From Pigmentiphaga sp. NML030171 (GTDB lineage: Bacteria > Pseudomonadota > Gammaproteobacteria > Burkholderiales > Burkholderiaceae_B), in the NCBI RefSeq assembly GCF_002188635.1, contig NZ_NINX01000051.1, forward strand, positions 62,001-126,000: a stretch of 64,000 bases of DNA. Reading direction: 5' to 3'. Below, one piece after another: positions 8,781 through 17,348 of the stretch; within the stretch, counting starts at the first letter, position 1; each line of letters begins with the position of its first letter. The translations under genes and the position numbers were made by a program. The notes below the pieces were generated by a model, which was not told the origin of the DNA, ran no database searches, and worked only from the letters and a program-made list of their open reading frames with translations.

Positions 8781-11456
8781 ATGACCGCACCCCGCTCCCA
8801 CCCCGCCCTGCCCCTGCTGCTTGCCGCCGTCGCGGCGCTGGCCGGCTGCGGCGGCGGCGATGGCGACTCGCCCGCCGGCCACCCGCCCGAAGACCCTCCG
8901 GCCGCCTCGGGCCCGCCCTATGCCCCCGCCCTGGCCTGCGCCTCGCTGGCCGCGCGCGGCTTTTCTCCCGCCCAGCTGACGCTGCCCTCGGGCGGCGCAA
9001 CGGTGTCCGAGGCGGTGGACGTCGCCGCCGATGCCGAGGGCAACGCCCTGGGCGCCTATTGCCGGGTCCGCGGCGTCATCAAGCCCGTGAACGCCGGTTC
9101 GCCCGACATCAACTTCGCGCTGAACCTGCCGCTGCGCTGGAACGGCAAGACCATCCACTTCGGCGGCGGCGGCTTCAACGGCCGGCTCATCGACGGCACC
9201 GAGACCATACGCTTCGGCCCCGCCGACAAGCCCGCCCCGCTGGCCCTGGGCTACGCCACCTACGGCGACGACTCCGGCCACCAGAGCGGCAGCATCACCG
9301 ACGGCAAGTTCGCCGCCAACGACGAGGCCCTGTCCAACTACGGCGGCCAGTCGCTGAAGAAGACCCGCGACGTCGCCGCGCAACTGGTGCGGGCCTACTA
9401 CGACATGGCGCCCAGGCACGCCTATTTCCTGGGCACTTCCACGGGCGGCCGCGACGCGCTGGCGCACATCCAGCGCTGGCCGACGGACTACGACGGCGTC
9501 ATCGCCAACGAGCCCGCGCTCAACTACTCCGGCACGCGCCTGTCCAACGTCGCGCTCGGCCGCGCCCTGTACGCCAATGGCGGAGCCGGCTGGCTCAACG
9601 TGGCCAAGACGCTGATGGTGCAGAACACGGTCAAGCAGGCCTGCGACAAGCTGGACGGCGCGGTCGACGACATCGTCAGCAACGTGGAGAGCTGCCGGCT
9701 GCTGAACGCGTCCAACCTGGCGGCCATGCGCTGCCCCTCGGGCGCAGACGAAGGCGATCACTGCCTGTCCGCCGCGCAACTGGCCACGATCCGCACGCTC
9801 GAGGCGCCGCTGGAGTTCTCCTCCTACCGGCTCGCCAACGGCGTCGAACGCGCGGGCGGCTACAACATCCTGGAAGGCGCGCTGGTGGCCGGCCCCTACA
9901 CCTCGCGGGACCTGGGTACGCGGCGCGTGCCGGGCAACCCGGCAACCTCGGCCGATGCCAACATGTACGTGACGGGCGACCAGTGGGTCAAGTATTTCGT
10001 CACCCGCTCTGCCACCTTCGACACGCTGGGCTTCGACCCGCAGAACCCCGGCGCCTACACCGCGCGGGTGCAGGCCGTGTCCGCGATCACCGACGCCACC
10101 GATCCGGACCTGCGCCCCTTCCTGTCCCGCGGCGGCAAGCTCATCATGCTGCACGGCCTGGCCGACGAGGTCATCAGTCCCAACTCCACCATCGACTACT
10201 ACCAGCGCGTGGTCGCCACCGTGGGGCAGGAGGCCGTGGACAAGGGCATACGCTTCTACACCGTGCCCGGCATGGGCCACGGCACCGGCGTGTTCATTCC
10301 CAACTGGGATTCGCTGGCCGCGCTGGAAGGCTGGGTGGAGCAAGGCCTGCCTCCGGGCACGCCGGTGGCGGCCGACGCGGTGGCCGCCACTTATGGCCGC
10401 ACGCGGCCCCTGTGCCAATACCCCGCCTGGCCCAAGTACCGCGGCAGCGGCAGCCTGGACGCCGCCGTCAACTACAGCTGCGTACAGGAAACGGGCGACC
10501 CGCTGGCCTGCCCCAACCTGCCCGCCGCGGTGACCCGCTACAAGGGCGGCAACACGCTGGGCGAGGAACTGACGGTGACCGTGGACCCCGCTTCGCTGCG
10601 CTACACCGTCACGATAGACGCCAGCCTGCAACGCGCGGCCGGCACCGTGCGCGAGGGCAGCCTGCGCGCCCAGACGACTTGCGCCTATGCGAGCGACGAA
10701 GGCGGCGCGGTCTACATGTTCGGCGCGGGCGGTGTCCTGCAGGGCGGCGTGCTGCCGGCATCCGGCGGCGGCTTCGAACCGCTGCTGGCCTTTGCCACCA
10801 CGTTCGAGAACACCGGTTCGCCCACCGTCTTCAATCCGGTCGCCGCCATCTACGACCTGATCGGCGTCCACCATGGCGCGGGCGGCACGGCAGCGGCCTA
10901 CAAGGCGGCGGGCCGGCTGCGCAACGCCGGCACCTTCCAGTTGTGCCGGGATCCCGTCACCGGCGGCTTCATGACCTACGACGCCGCATGCACGTCCACC
11001 GCCAAGGGATACATCACCTACAACGCCGCACGCGGGGCCTTCGACCTGCTGGCCACTGCGCCCGCCGATCCGGCCAGCACCACCGGCGGCACGCCCGCAG
11101 GCTCCATGGTGATCGGGCTGGTCAACGGCAATGCCGTCCCGCTGCAACTGGTACGGGAGTCGGCCACCAGCTACGGCATGCGCCTGTATGCGCCGCAGCA
11201 GTCGCTGGCCTCCGGCGCGGCCGACGGGGTCTACGCCGTTGCCGGCACCGGCGCGCGCAATCTGGAAGCCACCCTGTCCGGCGCCACGCTGGACCTGGAC
11301 GGCGGCACGATGGCCGTGGCCTACGACACCCCGGTGCCGGGCGTCGCCCAAGCGGGCACCTCGGGCAACGACCATTTCCTCTTCACCCACGGGATCCTGG
11401 GTTACGCCTCGGGCACGGGATCCACCGCCATCTTCGCCACCGGAGTCCGCCATTGA
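8781..11456 (+). CDS. tannase/feruloyl-esterase family lipoprotein with a long C-terminal extension
   Basis: Exported alpha/beta-hydrolase of the tannase/feruloyl esterase family, which cleaves ester links to aromatic acids. 891 residues. The signal peptide ends in the lipobox L-A-G-C followed by GGGDGD, so it is a predicted lipoprotein. The nucleophile is Ser220 in GTSTGGRDALAHIQRW; the acid is probably in LHGLADEVISPNST and the His in PGMGHGTGVF. The tannase part ends near residue 570 (CQYPAWPKYRGSGS), where the paralogue at 22208-23863 also ends. Residues 571-891 are an extra domain of unknown function with two or more Cys pairs. An ATG at 8781 after GGAGACGATACG is the chosen start. The next gene overlaps by 4 bases. 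Confidence 0.88.
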   Translation: MTAPRSHPALPLLLAAVAALAGCGGGDGDSPAGHPPEDPPAASGPPYAPALACASLAARGFSPAQLTLPSGGATVSEAVDVAADAEGNALGAYCRVRGVIKPVNAGSPDINFALNLPLRWNGKTIHFGGGGFNGRLIDGTETIRFGPADKPAPLALGYATYGDDSGHQSGSITDGKFAANDEALSNYGGQSLKKTRDVAAQLVRAYYDMAPRHAYFLGTSTGGRDALAHIQRWPTDYDGVIANEPALNYSGTRLSNVALGRALYANGGAGWLNVAKTLMVQNTVKQACDKLDGAVDDIVSNVESCRLLNASNLAAMRCPSGADEGDHCLSAAQLATIRTLEAPLEFSSYRLANGVERAGGYNILEGALVAGPYTSRDLGTRRVPGNPATSADANMYVTGDQWVKYFVTRSATFDTLGFDPQNPGAYTARVQAVSAITDATDPDLRPFLSRGGKLIMLHGLADEVISPNSTIDYYQRVVATVGQEAVDKGIRFYTVPGMGHGTGVFIPNWDSLAALEGWVEQGLPPGTPVAADAVAATYGRTRPLCQYPAWPKYRGSGSLDAAVNYSCVQETGDPLACPNLPAAVTRYKGGNTLGEELTVTVDPASLRYTVTIDASLQRAAGTVREGSLRAQTTCAYASDEGGAVYMFGAGGVLQGGVLPASGGGFEPLLAFATTFENTGSPTVFNPVAAIYDLIGVHHGAGGTAAAYKAAGRLRNAGTFQLCRDPVTGGFMTYDAACTSTAKGYITYNAARGAFDLLATAPADPASTTGGTPAGSMVIGLVNGNAVPLQLVRESATSYGMRLYAPQQSLASGAADGVYAVAGTGARNLEATLSGATLDLDGGTMAVAYDTPVPGVAQAGTSGNDHFLFTHGILGYASGTGSTAIFATGVRH

Positions 11457-12787
11457 AAACCCTGCCCCGACTCTCCCTGCTGGCCGCGCTGGCCTTCGGC
11501 GCGGCCACGGCCCACGCCGCCACCGACCGCGCCCGGCCCGCGCCCTGCCCCAAGGACGTTCCCGCCGACGCGCGTTGCTATAACGGACAGGACAGCGAAG
11601 GCGCCTATTACTGGATCGCGATCCCCCGCGACTGGAACCGGGTGCTGGTCATGCACGCCCACGGCGGTCCCGACCTGGGCCCCTCCACCCTGAAACGCAG
11701 CCAGGAAGACCTGACCCGCTGGGCCGTGACCGTGAAGGCGGGCTATGCCTGGGCCGGCTCGTCCTACCGCCGGGGCGGCTATGGGGTCACCATGGCCGCC
11801 GAGGACACCGAGCGCCTGCGCCGCCTGTTCGTCCGGCAGTTCGGCCAGCCCCGGCGCACCTTGCTGCACGGCCAGAGCTACGGCGGCGGCGTGGCCTCCA
11901 AGGCGGCGGAGCTGTATGGCACCGTCGAAGGCCGGCCCGGCCCCTACGACGCCGTACTGCTGACCAGCGGCGTGCTGGGCGGCGGCAACACCGCCTACGA
12001 TTTCCGCCTGGACCTGCGCGTCGTGTACCAGTACGTCTGCCGCAACCATCCGCGCCCCGACGAACCCCAGTACCCGCTGTGGATGGGGCTGCCCAAGGAT
12101 TCCACGCTGACCCGGGCGGACCTGGCCGCGCGCATCCGGGAATGCACGGGCGTCGGCCAGCCGGCCGCGCAGCGCAGCGCCGAGCAGGCGGCCAGGCTCA
12201 AGACCATCCTGTCGGTGGTGAAGATTCCCGAACGCACCTTCGTGTCCAACATGAACTGGGCCACCTGGCTGTTCCGGGATCTTACGCAGGAACGGCTGGA
12301 CGGCCGCAATCCCTTCGGCAACGAGAAGGTGGTGTACGGCGGCTCGCCGGACGATGCCGCGCTGAACGCCGGGGTGGCCCGCTATCGCGCGGATCCGCTG
12401 GCGGTGGGACGGCTGATGGTGGACAGCACGCCGGGCGGCAGGCTTGCCATGCCCGTGCTGACCCTGCATGCCATCCATGACCCGACGGCCTTCGTCGAAC
12501 TGGAATCGGCCTACCGCGAACGGGTCGACCGGGCGGGCAGCGGCGACAAGCTGGTGCAGACGTTCTCGGACGAGGCCGAACACAGCTACCTGAGCGAACC
12601 CCAGTACCCCGCCTTGTTCACCGCGCTGATGGACTGGGTGGACAAGGGGGAAAAACCGACGCCCGAGAAAGTGGCGCGGCTGTGCAAGGGCTATGAACGG
12701 GACTACGGCCACGGCGGCAAACAGACCTGCCGCATCCAGGTCGGCTACCAGCCGCCGCCGCTGTCCTCGCGGGTCCCGCCGCGCTAA
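11453..12787 (+). CDS. secreted alpha/beta hydrolase
   Basis: 444 residues from a TTG start at 11453 that overlaps the tannase stop codon (TTGA), so translation is probably coupled. The N-terminus is a signal peptide (LSLLAALAFGAATAHAATD). The hydrolase core shows HAHGGPDLGPS as a possible oxyanion-loop region, the nucleophile elbow HGQSYGGGVASKAAELYG, and a late His in DEAEHSYL; an acid in LHAIHDPTAFVELE completes a likely triad. The exact substrate is unknown. Being coupled to a tannase-like esterase, it may act on the same plant-derived aromatic esters; this is inference. Its stop overlaps that of the convergent Bug gene inside CTAA. Confidence 0.78.
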   Translation: MKTLPRLSLLAALAFGAATAHAATDRARPAPCPKDVPADARCYNGQDSEGAYYWIAIPRDWNRVLVMHAHGGPDLGPSTLKRSQEDLTRWAVTVKAGYAWAGSSYRRGGYGVTMAAEDTERLRRLFVRQFGQPRRTLLHGQSYGGGVASKAAELYGTVEGRPGPYDAVLLTSGVLGGGNTAYDFRLDLRVVYQYVCRNHPRPDEPQYPLWMGLPKDSTLTRADLAARIRECTGVGQPAAQRSAEQAARLKTILSVVKIPERTFVSNMNWATWLFRDLTQERLDGRNPFGNEKVVYGGSPDDAALNAGVARYRADPLAVGRLMVDSTPGGRLAMPVLTLHAIHDPTAFVELESAYRERVDRAGSGDKLVQTFSDEAEHSYLSEPQYPALFTALMDWVDKGEKPTPEKVARLCKGYERDYGHGGKQTCRIQVGYQPPPLSSRVPPR

Positions 12788-13755
12788 GGCTCGATGCCCA
12801 GGCTGCGGATGAACGGCACCCAGGTCGCGCGCTCGTTCTTCTCGAACGCCAGGGCCTGGGCCGGCGTGGATGGCGCCATGATCTCGGCCGTCTGGCGCTG
12901 GGCGAACTGGACCACCTGCGGGTCGGCCAGGACACGGTTCAGCGCGGCGTTGAGCCGGGCGACGATCGCGGCCGGCGTGCCCGCGGGGGCGAACACGTTG
13001 TTCCAGGTGTAGCCCTTGAAAGCCGGCAGGCCGGCCTGCGCGAACGTCGGGACGTCGGGCGTCGAGGCACCGCGGCGATCGACGCCGTTGGCCAGCACCT
13101 TGACCTTCCCCTGCTCCACCAGGCCGGCCATGCTGGGCAGCGTCACCAGCATCATGTCGACCCGGCCCGCGGCCAGGTCGGCGGCCGCCACGGCCGCGCC
13201 CTTGTAGGGCACGTGCATCAGGTCGATGCCCGCGGCGCGCGCGAACGCGGCGCCGGCGATGTGGTTGATCGAGCCCACGCCGCTGGACGAATACGTCATC
13301 GACTGCGAGCGCCCCTTGGCCGCCTTGACCAGGTCGGCCAGCGAGCCCGGCCCGCCCGCCGGCACCGCCAGCGCCAACGGGGTGCGCGAAACCAGGCCGA
13401 TGGGCGCCAGGTCGCGCTCCACGTCGAACGGCAGCGACTTCTGCAGGCCGACGTTCATCACCAGTTGCGAGCTGGTCCCGAAGCCCAGGGTGTAGCCGTC
13501 GGGCGCCGCCTTGGCGACATAGTCGGTACCGACCACGCCGCCCGCGCCGGGCTTGTTCTCGACGATCACCGGCTGGCCCAGTTCGCCGTACAGGGTCTTG
13601 GCCAGTTCCCTGGCCATCGCGTCGTTCACGCTGCCCGGCCCGAACGCCACGATGAGCCGGATCGGCCGCGACGGATACGCCGGTTCCTGCGCCTGCAGCG
13701 CGGGCGAGGTGGACAACATGGCCGTCCCCAGGACGGCAAGCAGGATGGTCCGCAT
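12784..13755 (-). CDS. Bug-family solute-binding protein
   Basis: 323 residues with a clean signal peptide (LLAVLGTAMLSTSPALQAQ). Family motifs are IRLIVAFGPGSVNDAMAREL, VENKPGAGGVVGTDYVAKAA, PDGYTLGFGTSSQLVMN and LMHVPYKGAAVAAADLAAGR. The usual PGGxxD motif is altered to GPGSVND, so the ligand pocket may differ from typical carboxylate binders. It lies 9 bases downstream of the Bug gene at 13765-14754 in the same direction, so two different Bug proteins probably share one mRNA. No transporter membrane subunits are present. Confidence 0.9.
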   Translation of the reverse strand: MRTILLAVLGTAMLSTSPALQAQEPAYPSRPIRLIVAFGPGSVNDAMARELAKTLYGELGQPVIVENKPGAGGVVGTDYVAKAAPDGYTLGFGTSSQLVMNVGLQKSLPFDVERDLAPIGLVSRTPLALAVPAGGPGSLADLVKAAKGRSQSMTYSSSGVGSINHIAGAAFARAAGIDLMHVPYKGAAVAAADLAAGRVDMMLVTLPSMAGLVEQGKVKVLANGVDRRGASTPDVPTFAQAGLPAFKGYTWNNVFAPAGTPAAIVARLNAALNRVLADPQVVQFAQRQTAEIMAPSTPAQALAFEKNERATWVPFIRSLGIEP

Positions 13756-13764
13756 ATCGATCTC

Positions 13765-14754
13765 CTATTCGGGCAGGATGCCCAGTTCCCGGATGGCGCG
13801 TCCCCAGCGTTCCTTATCCTCGGCCAGGGACGCCTTGAAAGCGGCCGACGACATGCCCGGATACTCCAGGCCCATCGCATCGAGCTGGCGTTCGACCTCG
13901 GGCAGGCGCATGACGCGGTCGAGTTCCTTCCATAGCGCCTCCCGGATCCCGGGCGCGAGGCCAGCGGGCCCGAGCACGCCGTACCAGTTGACCACGCGGA
14001 ATCCACGCACCGTCTCGCCCACCGTGGGAATGTCCGGCAGCACGCGGGCGCGCTTGTCCTCGGTCACCGCCAGTATCCGCAGCTTGCCGGCCCGCACATG
14101 GGGCAGCAGCAGCGAGCTGCCGCCCGCGAACAACTGGGTCTCGCCCTGCAGGAGCGAGGTCACCGCCGGGCCGCCGCCCTTGTACGGCACGTGCAGCAGG
14201 TCGATGCCGACCGCGCTCGCCAGCGAGGCCAGGGCCAGGTGGTTGATGCTGCCTATGCCGCCCGAGCCGTAGGTGATCTTGCCGGGGTTCGCGCGCGCAT
14301 GCGCGATCAGGTCAGCCAGGCTGCGGAACGGCGACGAGGCGGGCACGGCGATCGCGGTGGTCGCGTAGACCAGCATGCATACCGGCTCGAAGGACGCCAC
14401 CGGGTCGAACGGCAGTTGCTTGTACAGCGCGCCGGCCATCGCATGCGTGGACACGCCGCCCATCTCCAGCGTGTAGCCGTCGGCGGGCGCGCGGGCGACG
14501 GCCGCCGCCCCTATCGTTCCGCCCGCCCCGGGAAGGTTCTCGACCACGACGACCTGCCCCGCGGACGGAAAGAGCTGCTTGCCCACCAGGCGCGCGAGGA
14601 TGTCGGTGGTGCCGCCCGCCGCGAACGACGAGATCAGCCGGACAGGACGGCTCGGATAGGCGGAGGACGCGCCGGAGGCGGCTGCAACCGGACGCAGCAT
14701 CGAGCCGGCCGCGAGCGCCAGCATGGCACGACGGGATAAGTTGCCAGTCCCCAT
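13765..14754 (-). CDS. Bug-family solute-binding protein
   Basis: 329 residues from the ATG at 14754, chosen because AAGGAG lies 5 bases upstream; an ATG at 14769 would add five residues. The signal peptide is Arg-containing (LSRRAMLALAAGSMLRPVAA). Family motifs are VRLISSFAAGGTTDILARLV, VENLPGAGGTIGAAAVARAP, ADGYTLEMGGVSTHAMAG and LLHVPYKGGGPAVTSLLQGE. First gene of a two-Bug unit with 12784-13755. It is divergent from iclR, and a perfect IclR-like palindrome lies in the shared region 106 bases upstream, so IclR control is plausible. Confidence 0.9.
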   Translation of the reverse strand: MGTGNLSRRAMLALAAGSMLRPVAAASGASSAYPSRPVRLISSFAAGGTTDILARLVGKQLFPSAGQVVVVENLPGAGGTIGAAAVARAPADGYTLEMGGVSTHAMAGALYKQLPFDPVASFEPVCMLVYATTAIAVPASSPFRSLADLIAHARANPGKITYGSGGIGSINHLALASLASAVGIDLLHVPYKGGGPAVTSLLQGETQLFAGGSSLLLPHVRAGKLRILAVTEDKRARVLPDIPTVGETVRGFRVVNWYGVLGPAGLAPGIREALWKELDRVMRLPEVERQLDAMGLEYPGMSSAAFKASLAEDKERWGRAIRELGILPE

Positions 14755-14859
14755 CGGGGTCTCCTTCATTCATTCTTCATGGTCGCGCCCCTCTGCGGGG
14801 GTCGCCGGGGCGCAGTATAGGAGCGCCCTCCGCCGCCGCTGCCACTCCGCACGCGAGCA

Positions 14860-14874
14860 TTCCGTGTCACGGAA
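14860..14874. promoter_or_regulatory. predicted IclR operator 1
   Basis: TTCCGTG-T-CACGGAA is a perfect 15-bp palindrome about one central base, in the 190-bp region between the divergent Bug gene and iclR. A near copy lies just after iclR (15726-15740). A shorter palindrome TTCCGGAA follows at 14883-14890. Length and symmetry fit IclR-family operators. Confidence 0.7.
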
Positions 14875-14944
14875 CGCGGCGATTCCGGAAAGAGCCGGCC
14901 CGGCGCTATCATCGGGGCGCCAGCACATGGAGGAAACGGCAGGC

Positions 14945-15721
14945 ATGTCCGAAACGAACGCCATCGGGCCGGTGGTCCGGGCGCTGAACATCCTGCGGGC
15001 GCTGAACCACCAGCCGCAGAGTTCGCTCCAGTCCCTGCACCAGGCCACCGGACTGCCCAAGTCCACCATCCACCGCCTGCTGGCCACGCTCAAGAGCGAG
15101 GGCTACGTGCGCGCCGACGTGGTCAAGGGCACGTACACGCTGACCGAGAAGGTCCTGTGCCTGAGCGAAGGCTTCTCCGAGCCCGAACTGGTGGTGGAAG
15201 TCGGCGCGCCCATCGTGCTCAGGAACACGCGCGCCACCGGCCTGCCGCTGGCCCTGGGCACCCTGGACCGCGGCCACATCGTCGTGCGCTACAGCTCCAT
15301 GCCCTACAGCCCCATCGGGTCCGAGCACACCACGGTCGGCCACGTCCACGACCTCGTGCATTCCGGCATGGGGCAGGCCTACCTGGCCTATTGCGGCCAG
15401 GCCGAACGCGACCGCCTGCTGCAGTGGATGCAGGCCTCGCTACCCGAACCGGCCCTGTGGCCGCCGGTCGAACAAGACATCCAGCATCAACTGGCCACCA
15501 CGCGCCGGCGCGGGTACGGCCTGCGCAAGGGCCAGGGCCGCGGTTCCAGCACCACGCTGGCCGTGCCGCTCGCCCACGGCGACCGCGTGCTGGGCGTCCT
15601 GTCGCTGACCACCTTCAGCGCATTGCTGACCCCGGAGCGCCTGCGTGAATGCGTGGACCAGCTCGATCGGACGCGCCAGGAAATCTGCGCCGCCGTCGAC
15701 GAGCGGCTCGCGCTCGGCTGA
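14945..15721 (+). CDS. IclR-family transcriptional regulator
   Basis: 258 residues. The N-terminal winged helix (VVRALNILRALNHQPQSSLQ, then TGLPKSTIHRLLATLKSEGY) is followed by an IclR effector domain (VEVGAPIVLRNTRATGLPLA, HSGMGQAYLAYCGQ, RRRGYGLRKGQGRGSSTTLA). The ATG at 14945 was chosen because GGAGG lies about 11 bases upstream; an ATG at 14927 would absorb that site. Matching palindromes flank the gene, one before it and one 5 bases after its stop. They suggest it represses or activates the divergent Bug pair, itself, and the downstream FAH-family gene. The effector is probably the metabolite handled by that enzyme; its identity is unknown. Confidence 0.93.
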   Translation: MSETNAIGPVVRALNILRALNHQPQSSLQSLHQATGLPKSTIHRLLATLKSEGYVRADVVKGTYTLTEKVLCLSEGFSEPELVVEVGAPIVLRNTRATGLPLALGTLDRGHIVVRYSSMPYSPIGSEHTTVGHVHDLVHSGMGQAYLAYCGQAERDRLLQWMQASLPEPALWPPVEQDIQHQLATTRRRGYGLRKGQGRGSSTTLAVPLAHGDRVLGVLSLTTFSALLTPERLRECVDQLDRTRQEICAAVDERLALG

Positions 15722-15725
15722 CGCG

Positions 15726-15740
15726 TTCCGCGACACGGAA
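15726..15740. promoter_or_regulatory. predicted IclR operator 2
   Basis: TTCCGCG-A-CACGGAA differs from operator 1 at two of 15 positions and keeps six of seven arm pairs. It lies between the iclR stop and the FAH-family start, 109 bases upstream of that gene. Downstream bases are also partly shared with operator 1 (GCGGCGATTC against GCGGCGAGATTC). Confidence 0.65.
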
Positions 15741-15849
15741 AGAAGCGGCGGCGAGATTCTGCGCCGCCGCCGCGCGGAATTAAGCTGTCGTGCCGCGAGG
15801 CGGCCCGTGCGCCGCCCCGTTCCCACTCTCGTCAGGACTGGAGCCTCGC

Positions 15850-16824
15850 TTGAAACTCGCCAGCTACGCCACCTTCGACCGGCCCGACGCCGCGCGCGTC
15901 GGATTCGTGATCTCCGATTCCGAACTGATCGACGCCGAAACCGCATGCCGCCAATTCGCACCCGACTTCCAGGGCCCCCTGGACATGCACCGGCTGATCG
16001 AAGCCGGCCCCGATTTCTGGGACCAGCTCCGGCAGGTACATGCCGCGCTGGGCCAGGCCGGGCTGCCGCGCCTGCCCATGGACACGGTCCGCTTCCTTCC
16101 CGCCGTGCCGCGCCCCTCGAAACTGTGCTGCCTGGCCCTGAACAACAGCGCCAACACCGACCGCATCGTCAAGGGCCCCAAGCACCCGGCGGTCTTCACC
16201 AAGCCCTGGTCGGCACTGGCCGGCCACGGCGAACCGATACGCCTGAAGCCCCACTACGGCCGCGTGCACCCCGAACCCGAACTGGCGGTCGTGATCGGCA
16301 AGCTGGCGCGCGACATCGACGCGGCCGACGCCTATGACCATGTGTTCGGCTACACCATCCACAACGACCTGACCTCGCCCACCATGCGCGACGAGGACAG
16401 CTTCCACTACCGCGCCATCCATCCGGCGCTGGAAGGCGAAGGCATCCGCTACGTCGAAAGCCACGTCTCGTACAGCGGCCGCTACAAGGGTTCGGACACG
16501 TTCTCGCCGCTGGGCCCGTGGATCGTCACCCGCGACGAGATTCCCAACCCGCACGCGCTGGACATCTCGTGCCACGTCCGCGACGAACAATACGCCAGCG
16601 ACAACACGGCGAACCTCTTCCACAAGCTGCCCGAGGTCCTGGCCTTCGTCTCCAGCTACATGACGCTGGTGCCGGGCGACGTGGTGTCGATGGGCACGGC
16701 GCTGGCCTCGGGCGGCAAGCCCGGCCGGGCGGTCCAGAACGCCGACCTGAACAAGATCGGCGGCCCCGTCAGCGTTACCGTGGCGGGGATAGGCAAGCTC
16801 AGCAACCCGGTGCAGGCGGGCTGA
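15850..16824 (+). CDS. fumarylacetoacetate hydrolase (FAH) family protein
   Basis: 324 residues from a TTG at 15850 with GGAG about 6 bases upstream; the product begins KLASYATFDRPDAARVGFVI. The catalytic FAH fold shows LALNNSANTDRI, metal-ligand acids in the E-x-E of HPEPELAVVIGK, the Asp of GYTIHNDLTSPTMRDEDS, and the closing LVPGDVVSMGTALASGGKPG. Relatives cleave carbon-carbon bonds or hydrate ring-cleavage products in aromatic and sugar-acid catabolism. It lies directly after iclR with the second operator between them, so it is the likely catabolic target. The cupin gene converges on it with a 5-base gap. The exact reaction cannot be assigned. Confidence 0.88.
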   Translation: MKLASYATFDRPDAARVGFVISDSELIDAETACRQFAPDFQGPLDMHRLIEAGPDFWDQLRQVHAALGQAGLPRLPMDTVRFLPAVPRPSKLCCLALNNSANTDRIVKGPKHPAVFTKPWSALAGHGEPIRLKPHYGRVHPEPELAVVIGKLARDIDAADAYDHVFGYTIHNDLTSPTMRDEDSFHYRAIHPALEGEGIRYVESHVSYSGRYKGSDTFSPLGPWIVTRDEIPNPHALDISCHVRDEQYASDNTANLFHKLPEVLAFVSSYMTLVPGDVVSMGTALASGGKPGRAVQNADLNKIGGPVSVTVAGIGKLSNPVQAG

Positions 16825-16829
16825 CGCCC

Positions 16830-17249
16830 CTATTGCTGCGACAGCGGCAAGCCGCGGCTGCCGGCATAGAACACGATCAGCACCACGCCCTGGTCGCCGG
16901 TCACGCCGCGGTGGTATTCGCCCACCATTTCCGGCAGGACGTCGCCCTGCTTGAGCAGGCGCGTCTCGCCCGTTTCCTTTTTCTCGACCGTCAGTTCGCC
17001 CGACAGGACATAGGCCGCGTTCGGAATGGGATGGGTATGCCAGGGCAGCGCGCTGTGGGCGGGAATCGTGATCCGAAGCACCGTCAACATCGGCGCGCCG
17101 GACGGATAGGCCACGTAGGGACGGCCGTCCCACGACGCGCCGCTCTCCATCAGCTTCTCGACCTGCACGCCGGGCGATTCCGCCGCCATGCCCGTGCCCC
17201 CGGCCAGCGCCAATGCCAGCGCGGCCAGTCCCCCCACGATCCGTTTCAT
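16830..17249 (-). CDS. secreted single-domain cupin protein
   Basis: 139 residues with a signal peptide (GGLAALALALAGGTGMAAES), so probably periplasmic. One cupin barrel is present: LPWHTHPIPNAAYVLSGELT, with the first-motif HxH, and GDVLPEMVGEYHRGVTGDQG with the third His. The Glu expected in motif 1 (HxHxxxxE) is replaced by Ala, so metal binding may use three His only or be altered. The catalytic or binding role is unknown. It is transcribed in the same direction as the class II aldolase upstream, 99 bases away, and could be in its operon. Confidence 0.82.
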   Translation of the reverse strand: MKRIVGGLAALALALAGGTGMAAESPGVQVEKLMESGASWDGRPYVAYPSGAPMLTVLRITIPAHSALPWHTHPIPNAAYVLSGELTVEKKETGETRLLKQGDVLPEMVGEYHRGVTGDQGVVLIVFYAGSRGLPLSQQ

Positions 17250-17348
17250 GGCGATGTCCCCTTGCCTTGATTATTGTGCGGCGGCCCATGTGCCGTCCGG
17301 ATCGCACGATACCACCGGTGGCGGCGCCGGCGTAGCGCCGCGCGCGGG

